Positions 19,164 to 25,971 of a stretch of DNA of 30,486 bases are shown here, piece after piece (the first letter of the stretch is position 1; each line of letters starts with the position of its first letter). Source of the stretch: Actinomycetes bacterium (GTDB taxonomy: Bacteria > Actinomycetota > Actinomycetes > Propionibacteriales > Nocardioidaceae); contig JAEWXC010000025.1 of assembly GCA_023396115.1 (NCBI GenBank), forward strand, positions 1 to 30,486. Direction: 5' to 3'. Position numbers and translations under genes: made by a program. The notes under the pieces were generated by a model that saw only the letters and a list, made by a program, of their open reading frames with translations, was not told where the DNA came from and ran no database searches.

Positions 19164-19183
19164 TTTGTTTCCGTGGAAACAAA
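19164..19183. promoter_or_regulatory. Perfect 20-bp palindromic operator over the exporter start
   Basis: TTTGTTTCC-GT-GGAAACAAA, 9-bp arms around 2 nt, covering the exporter -10 (TAGTTT, 19160-19165) and its GTG start (19173) and the -35 region of the marR-type gene. A second, 10-bp palindrome TTCCCGGGAA lies at 19148-19157. Size and symmetry fit a MarR dimer site; binding is inferred. Confidence 0.75.
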
Positions 19184-20189
19184 CCGCTGGACCACCCCGC
19201 TGGTCACGGCCGTCGCGCCGATCACCTGGGGCACCACCTACATCGTCACTGCCAAGTTCCTGCCCGAGGACCGGCCGCTCTTCGCCGCACTGGTGCGCGC
19301 CCTGCCGGTCGGCCTGCTGATGCTGGCGTTCGTCCGGACCCTGCCGCGAGGGGCCTGGTGGTGGCGCTCGGCGGTGCTCGGGGTGTGCAACATCGGCGTC
19401 TTCTACCCGCTGATCTTCCTCTCGGCCTACCACCTGCCCGGGGGCATCGCGGCGACCGTGCAGGCGCTGCTGCCCCTGGTCGTCATGGCGATCGCGTGGC
19501 CGGTGATCGGGGAACGGCCCACCGCGTTCCGCAGTGCCGCGGCGGTGGTCGGGGTCGCCGGGGTGGCGCTGCTCGTGCTCCGCTCCCCCGACGGGGTCAC
19601 CAGCCTGGGCCTGGTCGGCGCACTGGGGTCGGTCTTCTTCGCCGCGCTGGGCGCGGTGCTGGTCAAGCGCTGGCCAGCACCGGTCAACGGCGTCACCCTG
19701 GTCTCGTGGCAGCTGGTCTGGGGCGGACTGGCGATCCTGCCGGTCGCGCTGCTGGTCGAGGGCCCGCCCCCGAGCGTGGACGGACCCGCCCTGGCCGGCT
19801 ACCTCTACATCGGGCTGATCGGCTCGGCCCTGGCCTACACCTGCTGGTTCCACGGCCTGGGCCGGATGGCCGCGGGCGCCGTCGCCCTGGTCGGCCTGGT
19901 GAACCCGGTGGTGGCCACGCTGCTCGGGGTCGCGTTCAACGACGAGACCTTCGGGGTGGTCCAGGCCCTGGGGGCGCTGCTGGTCATCGGCGGGGTGCTG
20001 CTGGGCCAGCTCGGGTCCCGGCCCGCCCCGGCACCGCCGGCAGGGTCAGCCGATGGTGACGGTGACCGGGTTGGAGGTCTTGGTGGAGTCGGTGTCGACG
20101 ACCCGGAACTTGTTCTCCCCGGAGATCGCGCTCTGCACCACGGTGGAGAACATCTCGTCACGCACCTCGACGGTGACCGGGAAGTCTGA
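19173..20189 (+). CDS. EamA/DMT-family transporter
   Basis: Inner-membrane drug/metabolite transporter with ten hydrophobic segments in two EamA repeats: residues ~10-140 (ITWGTTYIVTAKFLP, IAATVQALLPLVVMAIAWPVIGERP) and ~150-290 (ALAYTCWFHGLGRMAAGAVALVGLVNPVVATLLGV). GTG 19173 lies within the palindrome, 7 nt after a -10-like TAGTTT, so translation is probably leaderless and directly blocked by the repressor. The protein is 338 residues, but the fold ends near residue 290 (GVLLGQLGSRPAP). The remaining ~48 hydrophilic residues are encoded antisense to the next gene for 144 bp, and look like read-through of an opposite-strand gene rather than a domain. Likely an exporter of a small metabolite or amino acid. 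Confidence 0.9.
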   Translation: METNRWTTPLVTAVAPITWGTTYIVTAKFLPEDRPLFAALVRALPVGLLMLAFVRTLPRGAWWWRSAVLGVCNIGVFYPLIFLSAYHLPGGIAATVQALLPLVVMAIAWPVIGERPTAFRSAAAVVGVAGVALLVLRSPDGVTSLGLVGALGSVFFAALGAVLVKRWPAPVNGVTLVSWQLVWGGLAILPVALLVEGPPPSVDGPALAGYLYIGLIGSALAYTCWFHGLGRMAAGAVALVGLVNPVVATLLGVAFNDETFGVVQALGALLVIGGVLLGQLGSRPAPAPPAGSADGDGDRVGGLGGVGVDDPELVLPGDRALHHGGEHLVTHLDGDREV

Positions 20190-20654
20190 CCAGGCCCCGT
20201 TCTCGAAGCGCTGCACCCGCAGGATCGCGCCCTCGCCGCCGGGGTAGACGCCGCTCAGCGGGATCGAGGCCATCGAGGAGACCTCGACGGCGCCGATGGT
20301 CAGGGTGAGCTCCTTGGCCGGCTCGGTGGTCTCCTCGGAGGTCTCCGGCGCGGTCGGCAGGTCGTCCTCCTCACCGGGCTCCAGGGTGACCAGGGGACCG
20401 GTCTCGCCACTGGTCTCGACCGGGTCGGGCAGGTAGAGCGTACCGCCGCCCGTGGGGCCGGCGGCCGCCTCGTCGCTGCCGGAGAGGCCCGAGACCTTGG
20501 CGCCGACCAGGGTGCCCAGGCCCAACACGAGGCCGATCACCACGGCCACCGCGGCCAGCGCGATCAGACCGGTCAGCACGGGCCCCCGGACGTCGTCGCC
20601 CTCGGCGGCGTCCGTCGTCGGACGGTCGGGCTGCTGGGTGGGTCGGTCCCCCAC
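20046..20654 (-). CDS. Single-pass membrane-anchored protein of unknown function
   Basis: Not recognised. 202 residues from GTG 20654, with a GGGGAG ribosome site 7 nt upstream. A short hydrophilic N-terminus (~1-25) is followed by one strong membrane helix (VLTGLIALAAVAVVIGLVLG, ~27-48), a Gly/Ser/Glu/Thr/Pro-rich linker (~60-115) and a compact beta-rich domain (~116-202: LTLTIGAVEVSSM, GAILRVQRFENGAWSDFPVTVEVRDEMF, NKFRVVDTDSTKTSNPVTVTIG) that looks like an extracytoplasmic Ig/fibronectin-type sandwich. Topology is probably N-in, C-out. Its 3' end overlaps the exporter gene tail-to-tail by 144 bp; the beta domain ends naturally here, so this strand is the better-supported one in the overlap. 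Confidence 0.78.
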   Translation of the reverse strand: MGDRPTQQPDRPTTDAAEGDDVRGPVLTGLIALAAVAVVIGLVLGLGTLVGAKVSGLSGSDEAAAGPTGGGTLYLPDPVETSGETGPLVTLEPGEEDDLPTAPETSEETTEPAKELTLTIGAVEVSSMASIPLSGVYPGGEGAILRVQRFENGAWSDFPVTVEVRDEMFSTVVQSAISGENKFRVVDTDSTKTSNPVTVTIG

Positions 20655-20767
20655 GGTGGGCTCCCCTCAAGGCTTCTCGGTGCACCGGCAGGTGCGGCGT
20701 GCGCACCCATTGTTCCACCCGGCCGCACGCCCGGTCGAAGCCGCGACGCCGGGTCCCGCGCCCGGGT

Positions 20768-20785
20768 CCCCGGCTCACCCCGGGG
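20768..20785 (-). terminator. Short hairpin downstream of the SnoaL-like gene
   Basis: CCCCGG-CTCACC-CCGGGG, a 6-bp perfect stem 9 bp past the stop. Weak; could be chance in such GC-rich DNA. Confidence 0.3.
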
Positions 20786-20794
20786 TGGGGCCGC

Positions 20795-21217
20795 TCAGAA
20801 CCCGCGGGTCCAGACGATGTCGTCGGTGAGCCCGGAGAGCCGCCAGCCGACCTCGGTCCGCACGGCCTGCAGGTGGTAGTAGCCGCCGACCTCCCACAGC
20901 TTCTCGGTGCCGTCGGGGTTGAGCGAGACCATCGGGTTGGTGAAGTAGGCCGTCGCCCGGGCCACGTCGGCGTTCTGCTCGAAGGAGATCTGCCCGATCA
21001 CGTGCTGGGTGCGGGCGAACCCGGCCAGACCCTGCTGGATCCACGGCACCACCTCGGCAGGCGGGCCGACCGGGCCGCCCGGGGAGGAGTAGTCCAGCAC
21101 CGCGTCCTCGGTGAACACGTGCGCCAGATCGGCGAAGTCGCCCGTGTCCACGGCCCGCGTGTACCGGGTCAGCAGATCCACGACGGCCTGGCGGTCCAGG
21201 AGCTGGGTGACGTCCAT
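20795..21217 (-). CDS. SnoaL-like / NTF2-fold protein
   Basis: 140 residues with the alpha+beta cone fold used by polyketide cyclases, scytalone dehydratase and steroid isomerases: LLDRQAVVDLLTRYTRAVDTGDFADLAHVFTEDAVLDYS is the typical N-terminal helix pair and first strand (described here by the stretch from LLDRQA to LDYS), followed by HVIGQISFEQNADVARATAYF and WRLSGLTDD. Such proteins in steroid clusters often act as isomerases or hydratases, but catalytic residues cannot be assigned with confidence. ATG 21217 is divergent from the LLM oxidoreductase across 45 bp that contain a KstR-type box; on this strand a TTGACA lies at 21254-21259. Control by the same regulator is likely. Confidence 0.85.
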   Translation of the reverse strand: MDVTQLLDRQAVVDLLTRYTRAVDTGDFADLAHVFTEDAVLDYSSPGGPVGPPAEVVPWIQQGLAGFARTQHVIGQISFEQNADVARATAYFTNPMVSLNPDGTEKLWEVGGYYHLQAVRTEVGWRLSGLTDDIVWTRGF

Positions 21218-21238
21218 GGGAGGACGCTAGCGGAAGGG

Positions 21239-21252
21239 TGGAACACGTTCTA
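21239..21252. promoter_or_regulatory. KstR-type operator and leaderless promoter of the LLM oxidoreductase gene
   Basis: TGGAACACGTTCTA matches the TnnAACnnGTTnnA box of the steroid-catabolism repressor KstR at every fixed position. The -10-like TACTGT (21251-21256) overlaps its end and lies 6 nt before ATG 21263. The box also sits in the promoter region of the divergent SnoaL-like gene. A near-identical arrangement is at 23387-23404. Confidence 0.82.
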
Positions 21253-21262
21253 CTGTCAATAC

Positions 21263-22141
21263 ATGCGATTCACCTTTGCCGAGGCCATGACCCGGACCGA
21301 GAACTACGTGCCCCTCGCCCAGGCTGCCGAGGCAGCCGGGTACACGTCGATGACCGTCTCCGACTCCCTGATCTACCCCAAGGAGTCGACCACCCAGTAC
21401 CCGTACAACGGGACCGGCGACCGGGAGTTCCTGGAGGACAAGGACTTCATCGAGACGATGATCCTGTGCGCCCACATCTTCGCGCAGACCGAGAAGATCC
21501 GGCTCACCCCGTTCGTGCTCAAGCTGCCCGTGCGCCCACCGGTGCTGCTGGCCAAGCAGGCGGCCTCCGTGGCGGTGCTGAGCAACAACCGCCTCGGCCT
21601 GGGTGTCGGGCTCTCGCCGTGGCCGGAGGACTTCATGGCGATGGGCGTGCCGTGGGAGCGTCGCGGCAAGCGCATGGACGAGTGCATGGAGATCTTCAAG
21701 GGCCTCACCAACGGCGGCTACTTCGGCTACGAGGGCGAGTTCTTCTCCCTGGAGCCGCTCAAGCAGCAGCCCGTCCCCACCGCCCCCATCCCGCTGCTCG
21801 TGGGCGGTCACGCCGACGCCGCGCTGCGCCGCGCGGTCCGTCGCGGCGACGGCTGGATGCACGCCGGTGGCGACGCCGACGAGCTGGACCGCATGCTCGC
21901 GCGTCTCCAGGAGATCCGCGCCGAGGAGAACGACACCCGCGACAACTTCGAGGTCCACGTGATCTCGATGGATGCCTACTCCGTCGACGGGGTCAAGCGC
22001 CTCGAGGACAAGGGCGTCACCGACTGCATCGTCGGCTTCCGGATGCCCTACGTGAAGGGTGTCGACGACGAGCCGGTGCAGACCAAGGTCGACGCGATGA
22101 ACCGCTTCGCCGACAAGGTGATCAGCAAGGTCAACGGCTGA
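21263..22141 (+). CDS. LLM-class F420/flavin-dependent oxidoreductase
   Basis: Luciferase-like monooxygenase-fold oxidoreductase, 292 residues from ATG 21263. Signatures: MRFTFAEAM first strand, the loop VSDSLIYP, RLTPFVLKLPVRPPVLLAKQAASVAVLSNNRLGLGVGLSPWPEDFMAMGVPWERRGKRMDE (bacterial LLM core, from RLTPF to RMDE), PIPLLVGGHADAALRRAVRRGDGWM near the C-terminus. Actinobacterial members mostly use F420, but the cofactor cannot be proven here. Its stop overlaps the next start by one base (TGATG), so the two are coupled. A KstR-type box covers the promoter, pointing to a role in steroid or related isoprenoid catabolism. The M. tuberculosis cholesterol region also carries an LLM oxidoreductase gene (Rv3520c, from memory). 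Confidence 0.92.
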   Translation: MRFTFAEAMTRTENYVPLAQAAEAAGYTSMTVSDSLIYPKESTTQYPYNGTGDREFLEDKDFIETMILCAHIFAQTEKIRLTPFVLKLPVRPPVLLAKQAASVAVLSNNRLGLGVGLSPWPEDFMAMGVPWERRGKRMDECMEIFKGLTNGGYFGYEGEFFSLEPLKQQPVPTAPIPLLVGGHADAALRRAVRRGDGWMHAGGDADELDRMLARLQEIRAEENDTRDNFEVHVISMDAYSVDGVKRLEDKGVTDCIVGFRMPYVKGVDDEPVQTKVDAMNRFADKVISKVNG

Positions 22142-23325
22142 TGAGCGAGACCGGGCGTGACCTGACCGGCGTCTTCGCCGACGCCGTGCGCGAGGCCGAG
22201 CGGCTCATTTCGAACCCCCCGTTCGAGGTGAGCGAACGGCAGCTGGCCGACGGCTACGACTACCTGGCCGGCTCGATCCGGTCGGCCATCCAGATGGCCT
22301 TCGACTACGACACCGACCACCCGGTGCTGATCAACCCCACGCACCAGTACTCGCGCCAGGGGCTGGACAACCCCGACGCGATCTACTTCAACGCCTACCT
22401 CGACGCCGACGGCGAGTACCTGGTCACCGGCCGGCGGGGCACGACGGTGGACCTGTCCTTCCAGATCATGGACGGCAACTACACCGCCGACGGCTCCCCG
22501 AACTCCGTCATCTCCTTCGACGACCGCGAGCTCGACATCGCCGAGGACGGCACCTTCGAGTGGCGGTTCTCCTCGGCCGAGCTGGGCTTCGGCAAGGGCG
22601 CCAGCCTGATCATGCGGGAGGTCTACGACGACTGGAACACCGAGGAGCGCGGCACGGTGCGCATCCAGCGGCTCGACACCGCCGGCGTGCCCCGCGGTCC
22701 GCTCGAGCTGGACCGGGTCGGCAAGCGTTACGGGGTCGCGGCCAAGATGCTGGTCGGCCGGATCCACACCTGGTTCGCGTTCCCGACCTGGTTCACCTAC
22801 CCCGAGCCGGTGCACACGCTGACCGTGCCGAAGTCGACCCCGGGCGGGCTGGCCAGCCAGTACTCGTCGCTGGGTCACTACGACCTGCCCGCCGCGGCGG
22901 AGGCGGCCGGGGGCGAGGAGCAGGCGCTCATCGTGACCGTCCCGGTCTGCGACGGCGCGCCCTACCAGGCGATCCAGATCGGGTCGCCCTGGTACGTCTC
23001 GACCGACTACGAGCACCACCAGACGGCGATGACGCGGTCGCAGAGCCGGATCGACCCGGACGGGAAGATGCGCTTCGTGATCTCCGAGTCCGACCCGGGG
23101 GTGGCGAACTGGCTGGAGACCTGCGGCAACCCGCGCGGGGTGGCGATGCTGCGCTGGCAGCGGGTCACCCGGGAGCTCGGCGCCCAGGACGCCCCCACCG
23201 TCGAGGTGGTCCCGTTCGCGCAGGTGCACGAGCGCCTGCCGTTCGACCAGTCGGTGACCGCCGAGGAGTGGGCCGCCAAGATCGAGGCGCGCCAGGTGGG
23301 CATCGCCCGACGCATGCTCTCCTGA
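22141..23325 (+). CDS. DUF1214-like protein of the steroid-regulon neighbourhood
   Basis: 394 residues, function unknown. No signal peptide or membrane helix is visible. The first ~110 residues are helical then turn into a beta-rich region (GEYLVTGRRGTTVDLSFQIM, FDDRELDIAEDGTFEWRFSS); the C-terminal ~100 residues (PWYVSTDYEHHQTAMTRSQS, GKMRFVISESDPGVANWLET, GVAMLRWQRV) resemble the DUF1214 fold. ATG 22141 overlaps the LLM stop by one base. Size, order and neighbours recall M. tuberculosis Rv3531c, next to the SDR Rv3530c and sulfotransferase-like Rv3529c (from memory; not checked). The domain assignment is tentative, the gene itself certain. Confidence 0.82.
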   Translation: MSETGRDLTGVFADAVREAERLISNPPFEVSERQLADGYDYLAGSIRSAIQMAFDYDTDHPVLINPTHQYSRQGLDNPDAIYFNAYLDADGEYLVTGRRGTTVDLSFQIMDGNYTADGSPNSVISFDDRELDIAEDGTFEWRFSSAELGFGKGASLIMREVYDDWNTEERGTVRIQRLDTAGVPRGPLELDRVGKRYGVAAKMLVGRIHTWFAFPTWFTYPEPVHTLTVPKSTPGGLASQYSSLGHYDLPAAAEAAGGEEQALIVTVPVCDGAPYQAIQIGSPWYVSTDYEHHQTAMTRSQSRIDPDGKMRFVISESDPGVANWLETCGNPRGVAMLRWQRVTRELGAQDAPTVEVVPFAQVHERLPFDQSVTAEEWAAKIEARQVGIARRMLS

Positions 23326-23331
23326 GCCTCC

Positions 23332-23375
23332 GAGCACTCCCGTCAACAGGCCGTGGCCAGTTGGCGGGAGTGCTC
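23332..23375 (+). terminator. Hairpin terminator between the two KstR-boxed units
   Basis: 16-bp stem with a single mismatch: GAGCACTCCCGtCAAC (23332-23347) and GTTGgCGGGAGTGCTC (23360-23375), 12-nt loop, followed by TGTTCAT. It lies 7 bp past the upstream stop and just before the second KstR-type box, so the two units are transcribed separately. Confidence 0.82.
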
Positions 23376-23386
23376 TGTTCATCGGG

Positions 23387-23400
23387 TGGAACAGGTTCTA
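23387..23400 (+). promoter_or_regulatory. KstR-type operator and leaderless promoter of the SDR gene
   Basis: TGGAACAGGTTCTA, again perfect for TnnAACnnGTTnnA and only one base different from the box at 21239. The -10-like TACTGT (23399-23404) is placed 7 nt before ATG 23412. Flanking sequence (GTGGAACA.GTTCTACTGT) is shared with the first promoter over 19 positions. Confidence 0.82.
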
Positions 23401-23411
23401 CTGTGACCCGC

Positions 23412-24197
23412 ATGACACTGCTCCAGGACAAGGTGATCGTTCTCTCCGGCGTGGGCCCCGGCCTGGGCCGTGCATTCGGCGAGGAGGCCTCGAAGATGGG
23501 GGCCGACCTCGTCCTCGTCAGCCGCACCGAGAAGCGGCTGCGCAAGATGGCCGAGGTGGTGGAGGCGAACGGTCGCCGCGCCCTGGTCGTCCCCACCGAC
23601 ATCAACGACGAGGACGCCCGGGCCGCCCTGGTCGAGACCGCCGTGGCCGAGTTCGGCAAGGTCGACGCCCTGATCAACAACGCGTTCGGGATCCCGCCGA
23701 TGGACCCGATCACCCAGATCACCACCGAGGCGCTGCGCGCGGCCAACGAGACCAACGTCTTCGCCCCGCTGCGCCTCTCGGCCCTCTTCGCCGACGCGCT
23801 GGCCGCCTCCGGCGGGTCGATCCTCAACATCAACTCCTGCGTCGTGCACCACTCCGAGGTCGAGTACGCCGGCTACAAGCTGAGCAAGGGCGCGCTGCTG
23901 CACCTGTCCTCGGCGCTGGCCACCGAGCTCGGGCCGCGCGGCATCCGGGTCAACTCGATCGCGCCGTCCTACATCTACGAGGACGTCAACAAGGCCTACT
24001 TCGACTGGCTCGCCTCGGAGTCCGGGCGCACCCACGAGGAGGTGTACGCGGAGAAGGCCGCGCCCACCGACCTCAAGCGTCTGGCCACCCCCGACGAGGT
24101 CGCCCGTGCCGGGCTGTTCCTCCTCTCCGACCTGGCCTCGGCCGTCACCGGCCAGCTGCTCAACGTCGACTGCGGTGAGTTCCATGCGGGAGCGTGA
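23412..24197 (+). CDS. Short-chain dehydrogenase/reductase
   Basis: Classical NAD(P)-dependent SDR, 261 residues. Rossmann loop SGVGPGLGRAFG near residue 12, NNAFGIPP (NNAG-type), catalytic Ser in ILNINSCVV and YxxxK in the stretch YAGYKLSKGALLH, RGIRVNSIAPSYI, and the C-terminal TGQLLNVDCGE. An acidic residue is not seen after the second strand (LVLVSRTEKRL carries Arg), which suggests NADP preference. Leaderless promoter with a KstR-type box. Overlaps the next gene by 14 bp. By neighbourhood it resembles M. tuberculosis Rv3530c of the cholesterol locus (recollection). Substrate probably a hydroxy- or keto-steroid or degradation intermediate; inferred only. Confidence 0.93.
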   Translation: MTLLQDKVIVLSGVGPGLGRAFGEEASKMGADLVLVSRTEKRLRKMAEVVEANGRRALVVPTDINDEDARAALVETAVAEFGKVDALINNAFGIPPMDPITQITTEALRAANETNVFAPLRLSALFADALAASGGSILNINSCVVHHSEVEYAGYKLSKGALLHLSSALATELGPRGIRVNSIAPSYIYEDVNKAYFDWLASESGRTHEEVYAEKAAPTDLKRLATPDEVARAGLFLLSDLASAVTGQLLNVDCGEFHAGA

Positions 24198-25320
24198 GAC
24201 CCTCGGCAGCTTCGACGAGATCGTCGAGGCTGCCACCCGGAGCACCGGGCTCAGCGACTTCGGCGGCACCGCCCACGAGGAGGGGCTGCGCGTCCTGGTC
24301 GAGGACTGGACGCACCGTTCGGGCCTGACCGCGCTCGGCAACGGCTGGAAGCGCAGCGACCTCAAGGGGCTGCTGGTGGCCCGGCTGATGACCGAGCACG
24401 GGCTGGCCCAGCACCCGCAGGCCGCCGAGGTGGCGGTGGACCGGCCGATCTTCGTGACCGGGCTGCCGCGCTCGGGCACCACGCTGGTGCAGCGGCTGCT
24501 GACCGCGGTCCCGGGCAGCCAGGGCCTGGAGCAGTGGATCACGATGCTCCCCCAGCCCCGGCCGCCGCGCGAGACGTGGGCCGACAACCCGATCTACTCG
24601 GCGCTGCAGGCGGGGTTCAACTCCTTCCACGACGCCAACCCCGAGCTGGCCGGCATCCACTACTCCGACGCCGATTCCTACGAGGAGTGCTGGCGGTTGC
24701 TGCAGCAGAGCGGCATGTCGGTGGCGTTCGAGACCCAGGCCTCGGTGCCCGGCTACTCCGAGTGGCTCACCGGCCGGGACTGGGTGCCCGCCTACGCCCG
24801 CCACAAGCAGCTGCTGCAGCTGATCGGGCTGGAGGAGCAGCAGAACCGCTGGGTGTTGAAGAACCCCAGCCACCTGATGTCGCTGGACGCGCTGATGGAG
24901 GTCTACCCGGACGCGCTGGTGGTGCTGACCCACCGCGACCCGGTGACCTGTGTGGCCTCGATGTGCTCGTTGGCCGAGGCGTCCACGCGCGGCCAGTCGA
25001 CGGCGTTCGTCGGTGCCGAGATCGGTCGCAGCCAGCTGGACCTGCTCCGCCGCGAGCAGGAGGCATTCGCCGCGGCCCGGGAGGCCGTGCCGGCCGCGCA
25101 GATGGTCGACGTCGACTACGCCGACCTGGTGGCCGACCCGGTGGCGACGATGGCCGGGGTGCACCAGCACTTCGGGCTGGCCTGGGACGACGAGGTCGAC
25201 GCGGCGGTCACGGCCGAGCTGGACGCCTCGCGCCAGGGCCCGCGGGCCCCGAAGCACAGCTACGACCTGGCCGACTACGGGTTGAGCGAGGACCAGGTCC
25301 GCTCGGTCCTCACCTACTGA
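24184..25320 (+). CDS. Sulfotransferase-family protein
   Basis: 378 residues, PAPS-dependent sulfotransferase fold. The phosphosulfate-binding loop FVTGLPRSGTTLVQRLL begins at residue 90; WVLKNPSHLMSLDALMEVYPDALVVLTHRDPVTCVASM carries the conserved Lys and the 3'-phosphate site (RDP...S) further on. ATG 24184 lies inside the SDR gene (14-bp overlap), so it is co-expressed under the KstR-boxed promoter. It matches the position of Rv3529c in the M. tuberculosis cholesterol region (from memory). Whether it transfers sulfate to a sterol or has another role is unknown; family members in catabolic loci have rarely been tested. A GC-rich hairpin follows. Confidence 0.9.
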   Translation: MRERETLGSFDEIVEAATRSTGLSDFGGTAHEEGLRVLVEDWTHRSGLTALGNGWKRSDLKGLLVARLMTEHGLAQHPQAAEVAVDRPIFVTGLPRSGTTLVQRLLTAVPGSQGLEQWITMLPQPRPPRETWADNPIYSALQAGFNSFHDANPELAGIHYSDADSYEECWRLLQQSGMSVAFETQASVPGYSEWLTGRDWVPAYARHKQLLQLIGLEEQQNRWVLKNPSHLMSLDALMEVYPDALVVLTHRDPVTCVASMCSLAEASTRGQSTAFVGAEIGRSQLDLLRREQEAFAAAREAVPAAQMVDVDYADLVADPVATMAGVHQHFGLAWDDEVDAAVTAELDASRQGPRAPKHSYDLADYGLSEDQVRSVLTY

Positions 25321-25339
25321 GCCTCCGGCTCTCCACAGC

Positions 25340-25381
25340 GCGCCCCGGCGTGCCGTCCCTCCCGGGGCGGCGCCGGGGCGC
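25340..25381 (+). terminator. Hairpin terminator after the sulfotransferase gene
   Basis: GCGCCCCGGCG / CGCCGGGGCGC, an 11-bp perfect stem (25340-25350, 25371-25381); the 20-nt loop can pair further (CCG/CGG). Confidence 0.65.
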
Positions 25382-25416
25382 GGTGCGTTCCGGCCCCGGC
25401 TGCCTAGCCTCGGCCC

Positions 25417-25890
25417 ATGACCCAGCACCCAGTGCCGTCCCCGGCCGGTGTCCCGGACTTCCTCCCGGACACCGCTGGGGTCTCGCTGCCCCGGCGCTGG
25501 TCGCGGCACGCCGATCCCGACCGCGGCGTCCTGTTCGCCGCCGTGTCGGGTCCGGGCCGCGGCGGCACCCGGGCCTCGGTGCTGCTCGCGGTGCGCGACG
25601 GCCCGGTGGGCACCCACGCGGTGCCCGGGTGCACGCAGGCGGTGGTGGAGGAGAACGACGTGCTCGACCTCGGCGGGCGGCCGGTCGGGTTCCTGCGCAC
25701 CTCGGCGGTGGTCTGCTCCTCGGCGGTGGTGGTGGAGGAGTGGTGCTGGGAGCGGCCCTCGATGCGCTCCCTGGTGCTGCGCTGCACCGTGGGGCAGGAG
25801 GAGTACGACGCGCTGGCGCCGGTCTTCGCGGCGCTGGCTGCCCGGGTCGACCCGGACCGGCCCGACGCCGGGTGTCCCGGGTGGGGGTGA
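25417..25890 (+). CDS. Hypothetical protein (157 residues)
   Basis: Not recognised. ATG 25417 lies 6 nt after a -10-like TAGCCT (25405-25410), consistent with a leaderless start as for several genes here. No signal peptide or membrane helix. The sequence alternates short beta-like segments (GVLFAAVSGPG, ASVLLAVRDGP, FLRTSAVVCSSAVVVEEWCW, SLVLRCTVGQEEYDALAPVF), and the last helix YDALAPVFAALAARV resembles the C-terminus of small LpqN/DcrB-like actinobacterial proteins; that likeness is weak. It converges with hutI. Confidence 0.68.
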   Translation: MTQHPVPSPAGVPDFLPDTAGVSLPRRWSRHADPDRGVLFAAVSGPGRGGTRASVLLAVRDGPVGTHAVPGCTQAVVEENDVLDLGGRPVGFLRTSAVVCSSAVVVEEWCWERPSMRSLVLRCTVGQEEYDALAPVFAALAARVDPDRPDAGCPGWG

Positions 25891-25971
25891 TGTTCAGCCG
25901 GAGCCAGAGATGCGGCAACGCGGCCACGGTGCCCGTCCGGGGTCGCGCAGCAGCCGATCGGTGGATTCGGC

